Origin: Leptolyngbya iicbica LK
GTDB lineage: Bacteria > Cyanobacteriota > Cyanobacteriia > Phormidesmidales > Phormidesmidaceae
Assembly (NCBI RefSeq): GCF_004212215.1
Contig: NZ_QVFV01000001.1
Location: forward strand, 210,740 to 274,739
Direction: 5' to 3'
Length of the DNA stretch: 64,000 nt
How positions within the stretch are numbered: the stretch's first letter is position 1; every line of letters begins with the position of its first letter. Below are positions 33,906 to 43,452 of the stretch, in pieces. Position numbers and translations under genes: made by a program. The notes below the pieces were generated by a model. The model did not search any database. It was given only the letters and a program-made list of their open reading frames with translations, and was not told the DNA's origin.

Positions 33906-34543
33906 CTAAAAGCGAGAGCCGGGCTGTTGGAGAAATTCACTTTCGGCGGGGGTTGTAGAGCGGCCCAGGCTCTCATTGCGATGGGGAAACGACCAAATTG
34001 AGCAATGACATCGCGGTGGCGGTAAGCATAATCGAGGGTGGACTGTAACTCTGGTGCGACTTGTACCAGAGTTTCAAACAGGCTGACGGCCTGCTCTTGG
34101 TGCTCGATGTTTTCGCTGTGTTCAAACGGCAGGTAAAAGAACACGCGCTCGACGGGGAGCAGAGCTTGGTCATAATGGCGGGCGATCGCCGTCTCTGCCG
34201 TTGCCAACGCCTGGTCATCGGCCTCCAAGCAGCGGGCCGTGCCCCGAAACATATTCCGAGGAAATTGGTCGAGCAAAATCGTGAGGGCAAGGGTGGCAGA
34301 GGGTTCTGCCAGCCAGCGATCGCACTCTCCCCGCCGCGCCTGCTCGTAGAGCGGTAAAAAGCGATCGCGCACCTGTTGATCAAAATCGGGATCTTTACGA
34401 AACCAGATTTGGCGCTGTTGCCCATATTCGCTATCCGGTGCAGCGGGATCATCAAACCAAAAGTTCAAAATTGCCTGCGCTTCTGGCCACTGAGATGTCG
34501 TCATCTTAGATAGTGCGGAGGATATATTGCTGTGAACATTCAC
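33906..34543 (-). pseudogene. DUF924 protein gene with a C-terminal frameshift
   Basis: The frame from 34543 encodes a typical DUF924 protein (EAQAILNFWFDDPAA..., LDQFPRNMFRGT, FFYLPFEHSENIEHQE, YRHRDVIAQFGRFP) up to residue about 187. At 33983-33989 (minus strand GTTTCCCCATCGC) the frame breaks. In the -1 frame the expected family C-terminus continues: FPHRNESLGRSTTPAESEF followed by LQQPGSRF and a stop TAG at 33906-33908. In the unshifted frame a 40-residue unrelated tail runs to 33857 through a terminator. A single missing base in the T/C run explains this: real mutation, assembly error or rarely frameshifting. Start may be Met14 at 34504. If intact the protein would be about 210 aa, of TPR-like fold and unknown function. 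Confidence 0.8.
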
Positions 34544-34652
34544 TCACCAGGAAACGGTGCCCGAACAAATCGACCGACCTGTTCGGGATTAGAAGAGGGA
34601 ACCGTCCCTTTTACGAAGGGAACCGTCCCCTTTAACTACAGTCCCCAGGCAA

Positions 34653-34759
34653 CTAAGGAATCAGGATTTTATAAAATCCAAGTTTTGTCGGGCAGCATTT
34701 TGCCTGCTCTTGAACAGCCGAGACGGCTGTTCACACTTAATTTAATTCCAATTCCTAAG
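34653..34759 (+). repeat. MITE-like element, copy B
   Basis: About 107 bp. Left end CTAAGGAATCAGG, then ATTTTATAAAATCCAAG, GGCAGCATTTTGCC (a small inverted repeat), the core GAACAGCCGAG-ACGGCTGTTC, and the right end ATTCCTAAG. The right end supplies the TAG stop codon of chlB on the minus strand (GCT-TAG). About 90 bp upstream is a 15-base direct repeat, GGGAACCGTCCC. Confidence 0.88.
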
Positions 34760-36281
34760 CGCCGACCGCTTCTTTGGCGGCATACATGACTTCGACATCA
34801 ATGCTGGCATGACCATGGTCGCGGGCAAACTTTTCGGTGTTGCGCTTCACCTTGCCCCGCACAAAGCCGGGCACCCGCTTGAGTTCCGTCATGGCATCTG
34901 CCGTCCAGGTCAAATCACCATCGGCTGAAACGGTCTTGGTAATCACTTCTTTGGTGTCGTGACCGCCAAAGATTTCCAGCAGATGATCTTCCATACCCAG
35001 GGTGAAGGAGTTGTAGATCAGATCCACCAACTGGTTCGAGCCTTCATAACCAAGGAAGGGGCGATACCCAACGGGGAAATTTTGGATATGGATAGGAGCC
35101 GCGATAACCCCACAGGGAATATCCAGGCGCTTACCCACATGGCGTTCCATTTGGGTGCCAAAGATGGCGGCGGGCTCAATCGTGGCAATTTTGTCCGCGA
35201 TCGCGCCGTGGTCTTCGCTAATCAGCACTTCGTCACAGTACTCGCTGACCTGCTGCCGGAACCAGGCTTCATCGTATTTGCAGTAAGTGCCTGCGAGCAC
35301 GACGTGAATGCCCATCTCTCGGGCCAAAATCTTGGTCATCGCCGCAGCGTGGGTGCTGTCGCCAAACACCACAGCCTTTTTACCCGTCAGGTTTTGACAG
35401 TCGATGGAGCGCGAGAACCAGGCTGCATTGGAGACAAACCGCGTTTGCTCATCAATAAATGCTTCGTAATCGACGGCTGCGCCTTGTTCATTCACCACTT
35501 GTTGAATGCGGCGAATGCAGCGAGCGGTCTCCACAATGCCCATGGGGGTAATATCGACCGTCGGCTGATCAAACTGTTCCTGTAAATAGTTGGCGGTGGC
35601 TGGCCCCACTTCCCGATAGGGCACCAGGTTGAACCATGCCCGAGGCAACTGCTTAATCTGATCGACGGAGGCTTTATCAGGCAGCACTAAATTGACTTCG
35701 ATGCCCAGATCGCCCATCAACTTCACCAGTTCAGTGCGATCGTGGTTGTTGTGAAAACCAAGGGTCGTCATGCCAATAATGTTGACCGAAGGCTTTTCAC
35801 TGCGCTCGGTCAGCAAGTCGCCCTTTTTGCGGGCCTTGTCGATGTAAAACCGCACAATTTGCTGCAAGGTGCGATCGGCTGCCTGCAACTCGTTGACGCG
35901 GTAATGATTTACATCCGCCAGCAAGACATCGCATTGGGCGTCCAGACTCGCCCGCTCCACAAAGTTCTGCAAATCTTCTTGCAAAATGCTGGAGGTGCAA
36001 GTGGGGGTCAGCACAATCAGATCCGGGGTCTCTTCGTGATCTTTGCGCACGATATTATCGACCACCTTTTCTTGCGAGCCTTGGGCCAGCACATGGCGAT
36101 CGACAATGCTGGCGGTGACGGGGGTAAAGTCGCGTTCCCGCTCCAACATTGAGCGCATGACGTTGAAATAGTCGTCACCTAAAGGTGCATGCATAATGGC
36201 ATGCACGTTTTTAAATGAGCTGGCAATCCGGAGGGTGCCAATGTGGGCCGGCCCTGCATACATCCAGTAAGCCAGTTTCAT
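34755..36281 (-). CDS. chlB: light-independent protochlorophyllide reductase subunit B
   Basis: 508-aa ChlB, which with ChlN forms the catalytic NB component of dark-operative protochlorophyllide reductase and, with ATP-dependent ChlL, reduces protochlorophyllide to chlorophyllide a. N-terminus [20 protein letters not shown] is diagnostic (quoted as [15 protein letters not shown]), and [13 protein letters not shown] (about 109-121) includes the Cys that binds the intersubunit iron-sulfur cluster. The C-terminus carries the short domain ...[11 protein letters not shown]. The enzyme is O2-sensitive and works in the dark. chlN and chlL are not in the window. The stop codon is provided by the inserted MITE end, so the last residues could differ from close relatives. 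Confidence 0.97.
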   Translation of the reverse strand: MKLAYWMYAGPAHIGTLRIASSFKNVHAIMHAPLGDDYFNVMRSMLERERDFTPVTASIVDRHVLAQGSQEKVVDNIVRKDHEETPDLIVLTPTCTSSILQEDLQNFVERASLDAQCDVLLADVNHYRVNELQAADRTLQQIVRFYIDKARKKGDLLTERSEKPSVNIIGMTTLGFHNNHDRTELVKLMGDLGIEVNLVLPDKASVDQIKQLPRAWFNLVPYREVGPATANYLQEQFDQPTVDITPMGIVETARCIRRIQQVVNEQGAAVDYEAFIDEQTRFVSNAAWFSRSIDCQNLTGKKAVVFGDSTHAAAMTKILAREMGIHVVLAGTYCKYDEAWFRQQVSEYCDEVLISEDHGAIADKIATIEPAAIFGTQMERHVGKRLDIPCGVIAAPIHIQNFPVGYRPFLGYEGSNQLVDLIYNSFTLGMEDHLLEIFGGHDTKEVITKTVSADGDLTWTADAMTELKRVPGFVRGKVKRNTEKFARDHGHASIDVEVMYAAKEAVGA

Positions 36282-36665
36282 AGAGTGAGTCTCCTGTCGT
36301 GAGATTTAAAGTCGTGTTTGAGGTTTTTTGCCGAAAACCCTCGCTACCCATCGACGCAAGATTCACTACTGCATATTCAGGTTGTCGTTTTTAATCTAAC
36401 TAGGGTGCATGTGTTCAGTAGCTTCACTATAGTCAGCGATCGCAGTCAAACCCCGACTGTTACCGCGGCATTCACACACTGCAAAGTTACGCAATAGTCG
36501 GCCGCATTCGCCACGGTGCTGCATACCTGGAAACCGGCTGATCATCTGGTTCTTTACAGGATTGCCAAGGCGTTTTCCTGCCAGGCAAGATCTATCTATT
36601 GGTAGTGGCTGTGAGGGGGCTTTGACCGCCTATGTTGAGGTATAAGAAAATTTTAATGGCGCATC
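36282..36665. other. divergent spacer of chlB and the hybrid kinase gene
   Basis: 384 bp with no open frame I support. CTTCACTATAGTC at about 36422-36434 contains a good -10 hexamer (TATAGT) for the plus strand. A ribosome binding site for chlB (CAGGAGACTC) is present just before its start codon. Confidence 0.4.
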
Positions 36666-37811
36666 ATGGCAGTTAAACCCGATCACGTTTTTGTGGTAGA
36701 TGACTCCGCCGATAATTGTTTTTTGCTACAGGCGCTGCTAGAGGATGAAAACTATCGAGTCACCACCTTGTCTAGCGGCATTGAACTGTTGAATGTGGTG
36801 GGCGAGCAGCTCCCCGATCTGATCTTGCTGGACGTTATGATGCCGGAGATGAGCGGGTACGAAGCCACTCGACGCATTCGCGAGCGGACCAATCTGCCCT
36901 TCATTCCGATTTTGCTGGTAACGGCCCATGAGCGCTCCAACGTCGTGGAAGGGTTGGACATTGGAGCGGATGATTTTATTCGTAAGCCGTTTAATGCCGA
37001 TGAGCTACTGGCGCGGGTGCGGGCCTTGCTACGCCTAAAGCATAGTGTCGATGCCGAGCGCGAGATGACTCAACAGCGAGATGATTTTGTGTCGCGATTG
37101 ACTCACGATTTGCGCACGCCTTTGGTCGCGGCAAATCGCATGTTGACCCTGGTTACGGAGGATACGTTTGGTGATATTCCTTCCGAGGCTAAGGGGGCCA
37201 TCACCCAAACCATTCGCAACAACGACCACTTGCTGGCAATGGTGAATACGTTGCTAGAGGTCTATCGCTACGAAGCCGGACGCAAAGAAACCGCGATCGC
37301 TCCCTTTAATCTCAAGCGCCTGTTGGAAGAGGTGGTGGGCCAGCTGCAGCCCCTAGCCCAGGAAAAACATCTGGATTTGAAGCTGGAAGATGGGGTGAAT
37401 TATCAGGGCGACGATCGCTGCTATACCTTGTTTGGCGATCGCCTAGAACTGCGGCGCGTCATCCTTAATTTGATTGATAACGCTCTAAAATTCACCGACG
37501 CTGGACTAGTTCAAGTTCGCTTTGAAAAAACACCGGCTGCCGACCCAACTCACTGGTGCATCCAGGTTAAAGACACGGGGCCTGGTATTCCGGCGGCTGA
37601 GCAGGCAGAGATTTTCGCCTGGTTTCGCCCCGGTAAGCATCGCCGCTCCGGCAGTGGCTTGGGCCTGCATCTGTCACAACGCATCATCGCCGCCCACGGC
37701 GGCACCCTCACCCTCACGTCAGAAATGGGCCAAGGCAGCACTTTTGTCGTCAATCTGCCCATACAGCCAACCGCTGAAGATACCGCGTTCAGTATGTCAA
37801 ACAGCAGATGA
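36666..37811 (+). CDS. hybrid response regulator-histidine kinase (REC-HisKA-HATPase)
   Basis: 381-aa protein. An N-terminal receiver domain (about 7-125) has the Asp-Asp pair VVDDSADN, phosphoacceptor Asp in LILLDVMMPEMSG and Lys in IRKPFNADEL. A HisKA domain (about 138-205) has H in SRLTHDLRTPL, and an HATPase domain (about 250-370) has N (LNLIDNALKFT), G1 (DTGPGIP) and G2 (GSGLGLHLSQRI) boxes. There is no sensor or membrane segment, so the kinase is soluble and probably controlled by phosphorylation of its own receiver. The partner regulator and signal are unknown. It is divergent from chlB. Confidence 0.92.
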   Translation: MAVKPDHVFVVDDSADNCFLLQALLEDENYRVTTLSSGIELLNVVGEQLPDLILLDVMMPEMSGYEATRRIRERTNLPFIPILLVTAHERSNVVEGLDIGADDFIRKPFNADELLARVRALLRLKHSVDAEREMTQQRDDFVSRLTHDLRTPLVAANRMLTLVTEDTFGDIPSEAKGAITQTIRNNDHLLAMVNTLLEVYRYEAGRKETAIAPFNLKRLLEEVVGQLQPLAQEKHLDLKLEDGVNYQGDDRCYTLFGDRLELRRVILNLIDNALKFTDAGLVQVRFEKTPAADPTHWCIQVKDTGPGIPAAEQAEIFAWFRPGKHRRSGSGLGLHLSQRIIAAHGGTLTLTSEMGQGSTFVVNLPIQPTAEDTAFSMSNSR

Positions 37812-38168
37812 GCCCCAACAGCCATGGTGGTTACAGCAAGCTAAGCCAGCCAACTCGGTAATTCACAGCACGGTCGCCGACGCTGAGGGCGATCGCGAGA
37901 GCAGCTCATCCAGCTTACTCGTCAGAGGGATTAGCGCACTTCGTTTGCATGAGCTGTGCAGGTTTCATGGCGTAACGACGGTACCACTGGTCTTACACCA
38001 TTCAGAAGTCCCGGCGGTTATAGTGCCAGCGAGGCGACTGCACCCAGGCAAACCCAGTTCTGAACTGGCTCAATGTCTCTGTCAACAACCTCTGAAGTCG
38101 CACTCGCAGCCAGTATCAATGGGCTAGTATATTCATCTGGAAAGCATTTTGGCAGGATAAGCAGGCAT
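37812..38168. other. leader region upstream of leuC
   Basis: 357 bp before leuC. It contains an open frame that reads in frame into leuC from 38073, which I reject as extra sequence. A possible -10 TATATT near 38133 and the ribosome binding site AGGATAAGCAGG (about 38153-38164) fit the leuC start at 38169. I see no leucine-rich leader peptide. Confidence 0.45.
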
Positions 38169-39572
38169 ATGAGTCGCGGCACGCTGTTTGATAAAGTTTG
38201 GGACTTGCACACCGTCGGCACGTTAGCGTCTGGGCAGACTCAGCTATTTATCGGCTTGCACCTGATTCACGAAGTGACGAGTCCGCAGGCGTTTGCCATG
38301 CTGCGTGAGCGCGGCCTATCGGTGATGTTCCCTGAGCGGACGATCGCTACTGTGGATCATATTGTGCCAACAGAAAGCCAAGCACGTCCCTTTGTCGATG
38401 TGCTGGCGGAAGAGATGATTACGGCGTTGGAGCAAAATTGCCGCGAGCACAACATCCGGTTTTACAACATTGGCTCTGGCAATCAGGGCATTGTCCACGT
38501 TATTGCGCCCGAACAAGGATTAACCCAACCGGGCATGACCATCGCCTGCGGGGATAGCCACACCTCAACGCACGGCGCGTTTGGGGCGATCGCCTTTGGC
38601 ATTGGCACCAGTCAAGTGCGTGACGTCTTAGCCTCTCAAACCCTGGCTCTGGCCAAGTTGAAGGTACGCCGCATTGAGGTTAACGGTGACTTGTCCCCTG
38701 GTGTCTATGCCAAGGATGTGACCCTGCATATCATCCGCCAACTTGGGGTGAAGGGCGGCGTCGGTTATGCCTACGAATATGCCGGCAGCACCATCGCAGC
38801 GATGTCAATGGAAGAGCGCATGACCCTCTGCAATATGGCGATCGAAGGGGGCGCCCGCTGTGGCTATGTCAACCCCGATGCGGTGACCTACGACTATCTC
38901 AAAGGCCGTGAGTTTGCCCCTAAGGCTGAGCAGTGGGATGAAGCGGTGAATTGGTGGGAAAGTCTGCGCAGCGACCCTGACGCGGAATACGATGATGTCG
39001 TCGTGATTGACGCTGCCGACATTGCGCCCACGGTCACTTGGGGCATTACTCCAGGTCAGGGCATTGGCGTGGATGAGCACATTCCCACAGTGGAAGAGTT
39101 GCCTGAGGGCGATCGCGCGATCGCGACCGAAGCCTATCAATATATGAATCTGCAACCCGGCACCGCAATTCAGGGCACGCCGGTGGATGTGTGTTTTATC
39201 GGCAGTTGCACCAACGGACGATTGAGTGACCTGCGCGAAGCTGCGAAGGTGGTGCAGGGCAAGAAAGCGGCTGCCACCGTTAAAGCCTTTGTCGTACCGG
39301 GCTCAGAGCGGGTGAAACAAGCCGCCGAAGCAGAAGGGCTGGATACGATTTTTGAAGCAGCAGGCTTTGAATGGCGCGAAGCGGGCTGTTCGATGTGTTT
39401 GGCGATGAATCCGGATAAGCTGCAAGGCAACCAGATCAGTGCCTCGTCTTCGAATCGCAACTTTAAAGGACGGCAGGGTTCATCTTCGGGCCGGACGTTG
39501 TTAATGAGTCCAGCTATGGTCGCAGCGGCAGCGATTTCGGGTCAAGTAACCGACGTGCGCAAACTACTCTAA
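38169..39572 (+). CDS. leuC: 3-isopropylmalate dehydratase large subunit
   Basis: 467-aa aconitase-type subunit of isopropylmalate isomerase, second step of leucine synthesis (2- to 3-isopropylmalate), cytoplasmic. The [4Fe-4S] ligands are seen in [11 protein letters not shown] and [12 protein letters not shown], and the motif [12 protein letters not shown] lies near 135. The start [11 protein letters not shown] is preceded by a good ribosome binding site; an upstream in-frame Met would add 32 unrelated residues. The small subunit gene leuD, often next, is not adjacent here and must lie elsewhere. Confidence 0.96.
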   Translation: MSRGTLFDKVWDLHTVGTLASGQTQLFIGLHLIHEVTSPQAFAMLRERGLSVMFPERTIATVDHIVPTESQARPFVDVLAEEMITALEQNCREHNIRFYNIGSGNQGIVHVIAPEQGLTQPGMTIACGDSHTSTHGAFGAIAFGIGTSQVRDVLASQTLALAKLKVRRIEVNGDLSPGVYAKDVTLHIIRQLGVKGGVGYAYEYAGSTIAAMSMEERMTLCNMAIEGGARCGYVNPDAVTYDYLKGREFAPKAEQWDEAVNWWESLRSDPDAEYDDVVVIDAADIAPTVTWGITPGQGIGVDEHIPTVEELPEGDRAIATEAYQYMNLQPGTAIQGTPVDVCFIGSCTNGRLSDLREAAKVVQGKKAAATVKAFVVPGSERVKQAAEAEGLDTIFEAAGFEWREAGCSMCLAMNPDKLQGNQISASSSNRNFKGRQGSSSGRTLLMSPAMVAAAAISGQVTDVRKLL

Positions 39573-39584
39573 TTGCGCCCATCG

Positions 39585-39690
39585 CTTAGGAATCAGGATT
39601 TTATAAAACCCAAGTTTTTTCGGCAGCATTTTGCCTGCGCTTGAATAGCCGAGACGGCTGTTCACACTTAATTAAGTTCCCATTCCTGAG
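39585..39690 (+). repeat. MITE-like element, copy C
   Basis: About 106 bp: CTTAGGAATCAGGATTTTAT at the left, GGCAGCATTTTGCC in the middle, core GAATAGCCGAG-ACGGCTGTTC (one arm has a change) and right end CCATTCCTGAG. It starts 13 bp after the leuC stop and is close to identical to copy B. Confidence 0.85.
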
Positions 39691-39729
39691 TAATCAATCG
39701 AGGTCGCGCCGCGCTATTAGCGATCGCCC

Positions 39730-39897
39730 TTATTCCGGTGTTGAACTTTGTTGCTGGCGCTCTAAAGTTTCGATCGCTGCATTCAACGCCGCCAGACGAG
39801 CCTCCAACGAGTCGCGCATGGCTTTCAACATACTGATTTTGTGCGCCCGGTACTGCTTGCGGGTCTCTTCGTCCGGAAAGAAGCAGCTCAAAAACAT
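39730..39897 (-). CDS. small helical hypothetical protein
   Basis: 55-aa protein, start chosen at 39897 because TTAGGAGGCG lies about 9 nt upstream, a near-perfect Shine-Dalgarno. An upstream frame would overlap the start of the next gene. The sequence MFLSCFFPDEETRKQYRAHK is followed by an amphipathic helical stretch (MLKAMRDSLEARLAALNAAI) and ends EETLERQQQSSTPE-like. Likely a short coiled-coil protein of unknown function. Confidence 0.55.
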   Translation of the reverse strand: MFLSCFFPDEETRKQYRAHKISMLKAMRDSLEARLAALNAAIETLERQQQSSTPE

Positions 39898-40024
39898 CAA
39901 TTCGCCTCCTAATTGCAACCGTGTGGCTATGAGCATACCGACTGAGCCTCGGCCATGCTGTGTTGTAGACCGCAGTTTATAGCGCCCATTATCATAGGAG
40001 AACGATCGCTCCAGCGTGACACCC

Positions 40025-40834
40025 ATGGTTGAGTCTGACCGCTACCGAACGCTGCCCACTAGCGACGAGTTGCCCGACTCGGATGGGTTGCCTGTGGATA
40101 ATGAAGAGCAAAATCTGCTGCCCAATTATCTGTTGTTCTTACTGCAATTCATCTGGCCTGAGCGCTACGACTGGTACTTTGCGGTCGATATGGGCATTTA
40201 TCACCTCACCGGGGTCAATCCGCGCGTGCCAGTAGTACCGGACGGATTTCTCAGTTTAGGTATTCCTCGCCGCAAACCCGGTCGACGCTTTCGGAAAAGC
40301 TACGTCACCTGGGAAGAAGATGGCATCGCGCCAATCCTTTTGCTAGAGGTGGTTTCACAAACTCCGGGAGGCGAGTACGACAACAAACGCGCGATTTACC
40401 AAAACCTGGGGGTGCTGTACTACGTCATCTACAATCCCGAATACTGGCAGCGCGATCGCCATCAACCCTTTGAGGTATACAAACTCATCGAGGGAGAATA
40501 TCGGTTGCAACTGGGCGAACCCTACTGGATGCCGGAAGTCGGACTCGGTCTTGGCCGCTTTCAGGGAGAATTGGCCGGTATCGAGCAAGAGTTATTGTCT
40601 TGGTTTGACCAACAGGGCCAACGTTATCTCTCCGCTACTGAACAAGCTTCGCAGGCTCAGCAGCAGGCATTACAAGCTCAGCAACAGGCGTTACAGGCTG
40701 AAGCGGCGGTGCAAACAGAACGCCAAGCTCGGTTAAGCGCAGTTCAACGACTACAGCAAATGGGGCTGAGTGCAGAGCAAATTGCGGCAGCCCTAGGGCT
40801 ATCGATTGAGGTCGTGACTCAGCACCTGGAATAG
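40025..40834 (+). CDS. Uma2-family restriction-endonuclease-fold protein with coiled-coil tail
   Basis: About 269 aa. The N-terminal 190 residues are a Uma2 (DUF820) PD-(D/E)XK-type domain: VPDGFLSLG, PILLLEVVSQTPGGEYDNKRA (quoted as LLEVVSQTPGGEYDNKRA) and IYQNLGVLYYVIYNPE are the family signature. A C-terminal extension has tandem AQQQALQ units (about 213-232), predicted as coiled coil, and a short helix-turn-helix-like end (LGLSIEVVTQHLE). The family is highly expanded in cyanobacteria and its function is not established. ATG at 40016 is also possible. Confidence 0.8.
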   Translation: MVESDRYRTLPTSDELPDSDGLPVDNEEQNLLPNYLLFLLQFIWPERYDWYFAVDMGIYHLTGVNPRVPVVPDGFLSLGIPRRKPGRRFRKSYVTWEEDGIAPILLLEVVSQTPGGEYDNKRAIYQNLGVLYYVIYNPEYWQRDRHQPFEVYKLIEGEYRLQLGEPYWMPEVGLGLGRFQGELAGIEQELLSWFDQQGQRYLSATEQASQAQQQALQAQQQALQAEAAVQTERQARLSAVQRLQQMGLSAEQIAAALGLSIEVVTQHLE

Positions 40835-40905
40835 AATTGTCGCGATCGCTCTAGCAAATATCCCAGTCCACTGAAATTCTGGGGCTTCAGCGGTTTGGGG
40901 CCAAC

Positions 40906-41541
40906 TTATTGTTTGATAAAAATCGCCCGAAAAACGGGTAAGCCTTTGCCGAGGGTTAATTCCTCTCGATCAGTTTGCGCCGGAAACGGACTCGTCGCCA
41001 ACCAATCCGGCTCAGTACGCTGAAAGGCCACATTTTCAGCAAAGCGATCGCACATTTCCCGTGCAACCTCCTCCACGTCTGACTGCAAAATCACCCGTCC
41101 ACCCGTTGGCAAAAAGCTTGCCAAGGCTTGCACCAGTTCTGGCTGTACGACCCGACGTTTTTGGTGACGCTTCTTAAACCACGGATCGGGAAACTGAATA
41201 CTCACTTGTTGCAAAGTATCCGGCGGCAAAGTCTGGAGCAACTCAGCCAGGGAAGCATTGGCATTACAAAACAAAAAATGTAAGTTGGTGAGTCCGGCGC
41301 GATCTCGCTGTTGCTGAGCATAATCCACCAGCGGAGCCCGAATTTCCAGTCCCAAAAAGTTCCAGTCTGGCTGTAGTGCCGCCATCTGGTTAATAAAGTG
41401 GCCCTTGGCGCAACCAATATCGATATGCAAAGACTGATGTGGATTTTGGTAAATCTCGGCCCAGTCCAATGCCTCAACCTTAGTCTGGTACTTATAGCTA
41501 AGGGGATTCACATGTTGCCGAACGCGGACAGCCGCCACCAC
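40906..41541 (-). CDS. trmB: tRNA (guanine(46)-N7)-methyltransferase
   Basis: 211-aa SAM-dependent enzyme that makes m7G46 in tRNA variable loops. SAM motif I is HIDIGCAKGHF (about 39-49), FLGLEIR lies near 63 and the signature QFPDPWFKKRHQKRR at about 117-131 contains the catalytic Asp. The length is full for cyanobacterial TrmB. It is divergent from rpsP. The assignment is secure. Confidence 0.95.
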   Translation of the reverse strand: MVAAVRVRQHVNPLSYKYQTKVEALDWAEIYQNPHQSLHIDIGCAKGHFINQMAALQPDWNFLGLEIRAPLVDYAQQQRDRAGLTNLHFLFCNANASLAELLQTLPPDTLQQVSIQFPDPWFKKRHQKRRVVQPELVQALASFLPTGGRVILQSDVEEVAREMCDRFAENVAFQRTEPDWLATSPFPAQTDREELTLGKGLPVFRAIFIKQ

Positions 41542-41756
41542 AGACTCCTAAATTACTTACAGATATCTACCCTACAGCAAACCTCAGTCCTTGGAAAAAG
41601 GCCGCTCGTCAGGCTAATTCAATCAACTCAAGTACAGATAATTCACAGGTCTGGGCTTAGCTGATAGAATAAAAGACTTGCGAATCCAAGATCAGTTCAC
41701 TAGGATCGAGGTCTTGTCATTTTCAGTCGTTGTCAATTCTAAGCAGTCAAACATCC

Positions 41757-42002
41757 ATGATTAAGTTGCGTCTAAAGCGATTTGGTAAAAAGCGTGAAGT
41801 CAGCTACCGTATCGTCGCCATGCCTAGCCAAGCTCGCCGTGATGGCCGTCCCCTCGCTGAGTTGGGCTATTACAACCCCCGCACCGATGAAACGCGGTTA
41901 GAGGTGCCGGAAATCGTTAGCTGGCTACAAAAAGGCGCTCAGCCCACGCCAACCGTGCGCAGCATTTTGCAAAAAGCCAGCGTGTTTGATCAGCTGAAGT
42001 AA
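41757..42002 (+). CDS. rpsP: 30S ribosomal protein S16
   Basis: 81-aa S16, which binds 16S rRNA at the 30S platform/body. The N-terminus [20 protein letters not shown] is diagnostic. The start at 41757 fits the family; an upstream in-frame ATG at 41730 would add 9 non-conserved residues. First gene of the rpsP-KH-phoH cluster, an order conserved in cyanobacteria. Confidence 0.97.
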   Translation: MIKLRLKRFGKKREVSYRIVAMPSQARRDGRPLAELGYYNPRTDETRLEVPEIVSWLQKGAQPTPTVRSILQKASVFDQLK

Positions 42003-42069
42003 ATTCTATCCCCGGCGCAGGCTGTGTTTCCTGTTGAGCCGCACTGCTAACCCCATGAAATAAGCTGCA

Positions 42070-42426
42070 ATGGCTGAAAAACCAGACTATGAGGGCCTAG
42101 TCAGCTACCTGATGAAGCCCTTCCTCGACTCTCCTGAAGCACTCAAAACTGACATCGAGCGTGTCACTGGCAAGTCTCGGGTAACTTTGAGAGTCGCCTT
42201 TTCACCAGAAGATCGCGGTCGCATGTTTGGGCGAGGTGGTCGTAACATCCAAGCCATCCGCACGGTCTTGCAAGCGACGGCGGCTTTATATGACGAACGA
42301 GTATCTCTCGACGTTTATGGCGAGTCGGCTCACAAATCGCGCAATGATGATGAAGGTGGCGGTTCCCGTCGTCGTCGCCCGCCCCGCCGCGGCGGCGATC
42401 GCCCCGCGCCACCGCGTAAGAAATAA
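42070..42426 (+). CDS. KH-domain RNA-binding protein (KhpA-like)
   Basis: 118-aa protein. A single KH domain covers about residues 5-85, with the RNA-binding loop FGRGGRNIQAIR (GxxG), followed by a basic Arg/Pro/Gly-rich tail (RRRRPPRRGGDRPAPPRKK) that is probably disordered and binds RNA. It resembles KhpA, which in other bacteria controls RNA and division; the tail makes it longer than typical KhpA (about 80 aa). It sits between rpsP and phoH. Confidence 0.88.
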   Translation: MAEKPDYEGLVSYLMKPFLDSPEALKTDIERVTGKSRVTLRVAFSPEDRGRMFGRGGRNIQAIRTVLQATAALYDERVSLDVYGESAHKSRNDDEGGGSRRRRPPRRGGDRPAPPRKK

Positions 42427-42434
42427 CTGTTCTA

Positions 42435-43436
42435 TTGACGCCGAGATGCCTCTGCATGCAGCAGACCGCCCACATCGATTTATCTTCCTCTGAAAGCGCG
42501 ATCGCGCTTTCTGGTCAACAGAACGACAACATTAAGTTCATCGCCGAGCAAACCGGAGTCAAAGTTGCCCTGCGAGGTCGTGATTTATTGCTATCGGGCA
42601 CGGCAAAAGGGGTTGAGCTTGCCCAAAAAATTGTTCGTGCTTTAGAGCCGTTATGGAGCGAAGGTACGATTATCAGTCGGGCTGATATTCTGACGGCGCG
42701 TCAAGCCATTAACACTGACCAGCTAGACGAACTGCGGGCCATTCAAAGCGAAACCGTTACCCGCACCCGACGCGGGGAGATCATCAGGGCCAAAACTTTT
42801 CGCCAGCGGCAATACATCCAAGCGCTTAGAAAGCACGATCTGATTTTTTGCAGTGGGCCAGCGGGCACAGGCAAAACTTTTTTGGCCGCAATGGTCGGCG
42901 TACAAGCGTTGCTCAACGACGAATATGAGCGCTTGATCTTGACTCGTCCCGCCGTCGAAGCGGGCGAGCGCCTGGGTTTTTTACCCGGTGATTTGCAGCA
43001 AAAGGTGAATCCGTATTTGCGGCCCCTCTACGATGCGCTGCACGAGCTAATTGACCCCGAAAAAATTCCAAGTCTGATGGAGCGCGGCGTCATCGAAGTC
43101 GCGCCGCTCGCCTATATGCGGGGCCGTACTTTGAGTAACGCCTTCGTGATTTTGGACGAAGCGCAAAATACCACCCCAGCCCAAATGAAAATGGTGCTAA
43201 CGCGATTGGGCTTTCAGTCGCGCATGGTGATTACCGGCGACACGACGCAGACTGATTTGCCGACCACTCAAACCTCAGGCATGGCAGTGGCCCAAAATAT
43301 TCTCGCCTCCGTCGAGGGGATTGCTTTTTGCAAGCTGACTCAAGCAGACGTCGTGCGCCATCCGCTGGTGCAGCGCATTGTCGCCGCCTACGAAAAGTAC
43401 GAAACAACTCGCCCTCGTCGTCAAAACGCTGGCTAA
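42435..43436 (+). CDS. PhoH-family ATPase
   Basis: 333-aa P-loop ATPase of the PhoH superfamily, often near RNA-processing genes. A divergent N-terminal KH-like region (about 25-95: DNIKFIAEQTGVKVALRGRDL) precedes the ATPase with Walker A GPAGTGKTFLA (about 142-152), Walker B FVILDEAQN (about 239-247) and TGDTTQTDLP. Met8 (42456) is an equally good start. It is probably an RNA-acting enzyme in the same process as the KH protein, which it follows by 8 nt; direct function is unproven. Confidence 0.9.
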   Translation: MTPRCLCMQQTAHIDLSSSESAIALSGQQNDNIKFIAEQTGVKVALRGRDLLLSGTAKGVELAQKIVRALEPLWSEGTIISRADILTARQAINTDQLDELRAIQSETVTRTRRGEIIRAKTFRQRQYIQALRKHDLIFCSGPAGTGKTFLAAMVGVQALLNDEYERLILTRPAVEAGERLGFLPGDLQQKVNPYLRPLYDALHELIDPEKIPSLMERGVIEVAPLAYMRGRTLSNAFVILDEAQNTTPAQMKMVLTRLGFQSRMVITGDTTQTDLPTTQTSGMAVAQNILASVEGIAFCKLTQADVVRHPLVQRIVAAYEKYETTRPRRQNAG

Positions 43437-43452
43437 GCGGTTGTGTATTTGC

